From Pseudomonadota bacterium (lineage in GTDB: Bacteria > Pseudomonadota > Gammaproteobacteria > Xanthomonadales > Rhodanobacteraceae), in contig JAKAEJ010000020.1 in assembly GCA_021818335.1 (NCBI GenBank), forward strand, positions 1 through 34,114: 34,114 nucleotides of DNA, written 5' to 3'. The notes under the pieces were generated by a model. The model saw only the letters and a list, made by a program, of their open reading frames with translations, searched no databases and was not told the origin of the DNA. The position numbers were made by a program, and so were the translations under genes. Below, piece after piece: positions 33,863 through 34,114 of the stretch (positions are counted from its first letter, which is position 1; the number at the start of each line of letters is the position of its first letter).

Positions 33863-34114
33863 ATGCCTGCATTGACCACCAACCGATCCGATCCCGCCGT
33901 GCCAATGGTCCAAGTGCGTTCGTTGACCACGGTGCTTGGGGGCAAGGTCATCTTTGATTCGCTTGATCTTGAAATTCCGCGCGGCAGCATCTCTGCGATC
34001 ATGGGGCCGAGTGGCACGGGCAAGACCACGCTCCTGAAGCACATCACGGGCCAGCTCCATGGTGACTCGGGAACGGTTCTTGTGGACGGTCAGGACGTCG
34101 CCCGGCTCGGGCGC
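33863..34114 (+). CDS. mlaF: MlaF-type phospholipid ABC transporter ATPase (partial, N-terminal)
   Basis: From the ATG at 33863, 84 codons run open to the window end. The reading has KVIFDSLDLEIPRG, Walker A GPSGTGKTT (about 51-59), then LLKHITGQLHGDSGTVLVDG. This closely follows the start of MlaF, the ATPase of the Mla system that returns misplaced phospholipids from the outer membrane (E. coli IMGPSGIGKTTLLRLIGGQ). The first 14 residues are variable, and an internal ATG at 33905 (MVQVRSLTTV) is a possible start. The rest of the operon (mlaE, D, C, B) is expected beyond the edge but not seen. Confidence 0.85.
   Translation, partial: MPALTTNRSDPAVPMVQVRSLTTVLGGKVIFDSLDLEIPRGSISAIMGPSGTGKTTLLKHITGQLHGDSGTVLVDGQDVARLGR

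Overview
This is a G+C-rich (about 60% by eye, not computed), gene-dense bacterial chromosome segment with no phage, transposon, CRISPR, rRNA or tRNA that I can see. Protein content and gene order point to a gammaproteobacterium of the Lysobacterales (Xanthomonadales), probably near the Rhodanobacteraceae. The pointers are engB divergent from a cytochrome c4 gene followed by two dsbA-like genes and an EEP-family nuclease gene, slt followed by a quinone oxidoreductase and an NDUFA9-like protein, rph/yicC/gmk together, and a DUF1631-PilZ pair. The family-level placement is inference.

Layout. 1-56: tail of an unknown gene. 187-5655 (minus): a zinc alcohol dehydrogenase, an RluE-type pseudouridine synthase, isocitrate dehydrogenase, a zinc-ribbon methyltransferase, an unknown 111-residue protein and dethiobiotin synthase. 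5720-6834: free methionine-R-sulfoxide reductase and engB, converging on a shared CTAA. 6947-10075 (plus): a periplasmic redox cluster of dihaem cytochrome c4, a DsbA-like lipoprotein, a classical DsbA and an EEP phosphohydrolase, behind a good sigma-70 promoter. 10281-11081 (minus): a TauE/SafE permease. 11167-15298 (plus): soluble lytic transglycosylase, quinone oxidoreductase and NDUFA9-like protein, the last two starting with 4-base stop/start overlaps. 15310-16293 (minus): a VirJ/AcvB-type hydrolase.

16384-23152 (plus) is a complete cytochrome bd unit: an FNR/Anr-type box, a 24-codon leader ORF coupled to cydA, cydA, cydB, an unusually long two-helix CydX-like protein, then cydD and cydC for the exporter needed to assemble the oxidase. 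Expression at low oxygen is the natural reading.

23293-27455 (minus): Xaa-Pro dipeptidase, then a PilZ protein overlapping a large DUF1631 protein. 27600-29267 (minus): a promoter and a well-preserved cobalamin riboswitch that now lead into a wrecked btuB-type TonB-dependent receptor gene, with no plug domain, frameshifts and in-frame stops. 29335-32229 (minus): the tight rph / VOC / rdgB / hemW operon. 32295 to the end (plus): yicC, gmk, and the first 84 codons of an MlaF-type ABC ATPase, which occupies the place where rpoZ often lies.

Most of the window is housekeeping. The least ordinary parts are the two-helix CydX, the coupled leader ORF in front of cydA, the orphaned cobalamin riboswitch, the DUF1631-PilZ pair, and the unknown protein and methyltransferase behind bioD. 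I did not find a clearly new multi-gene system.
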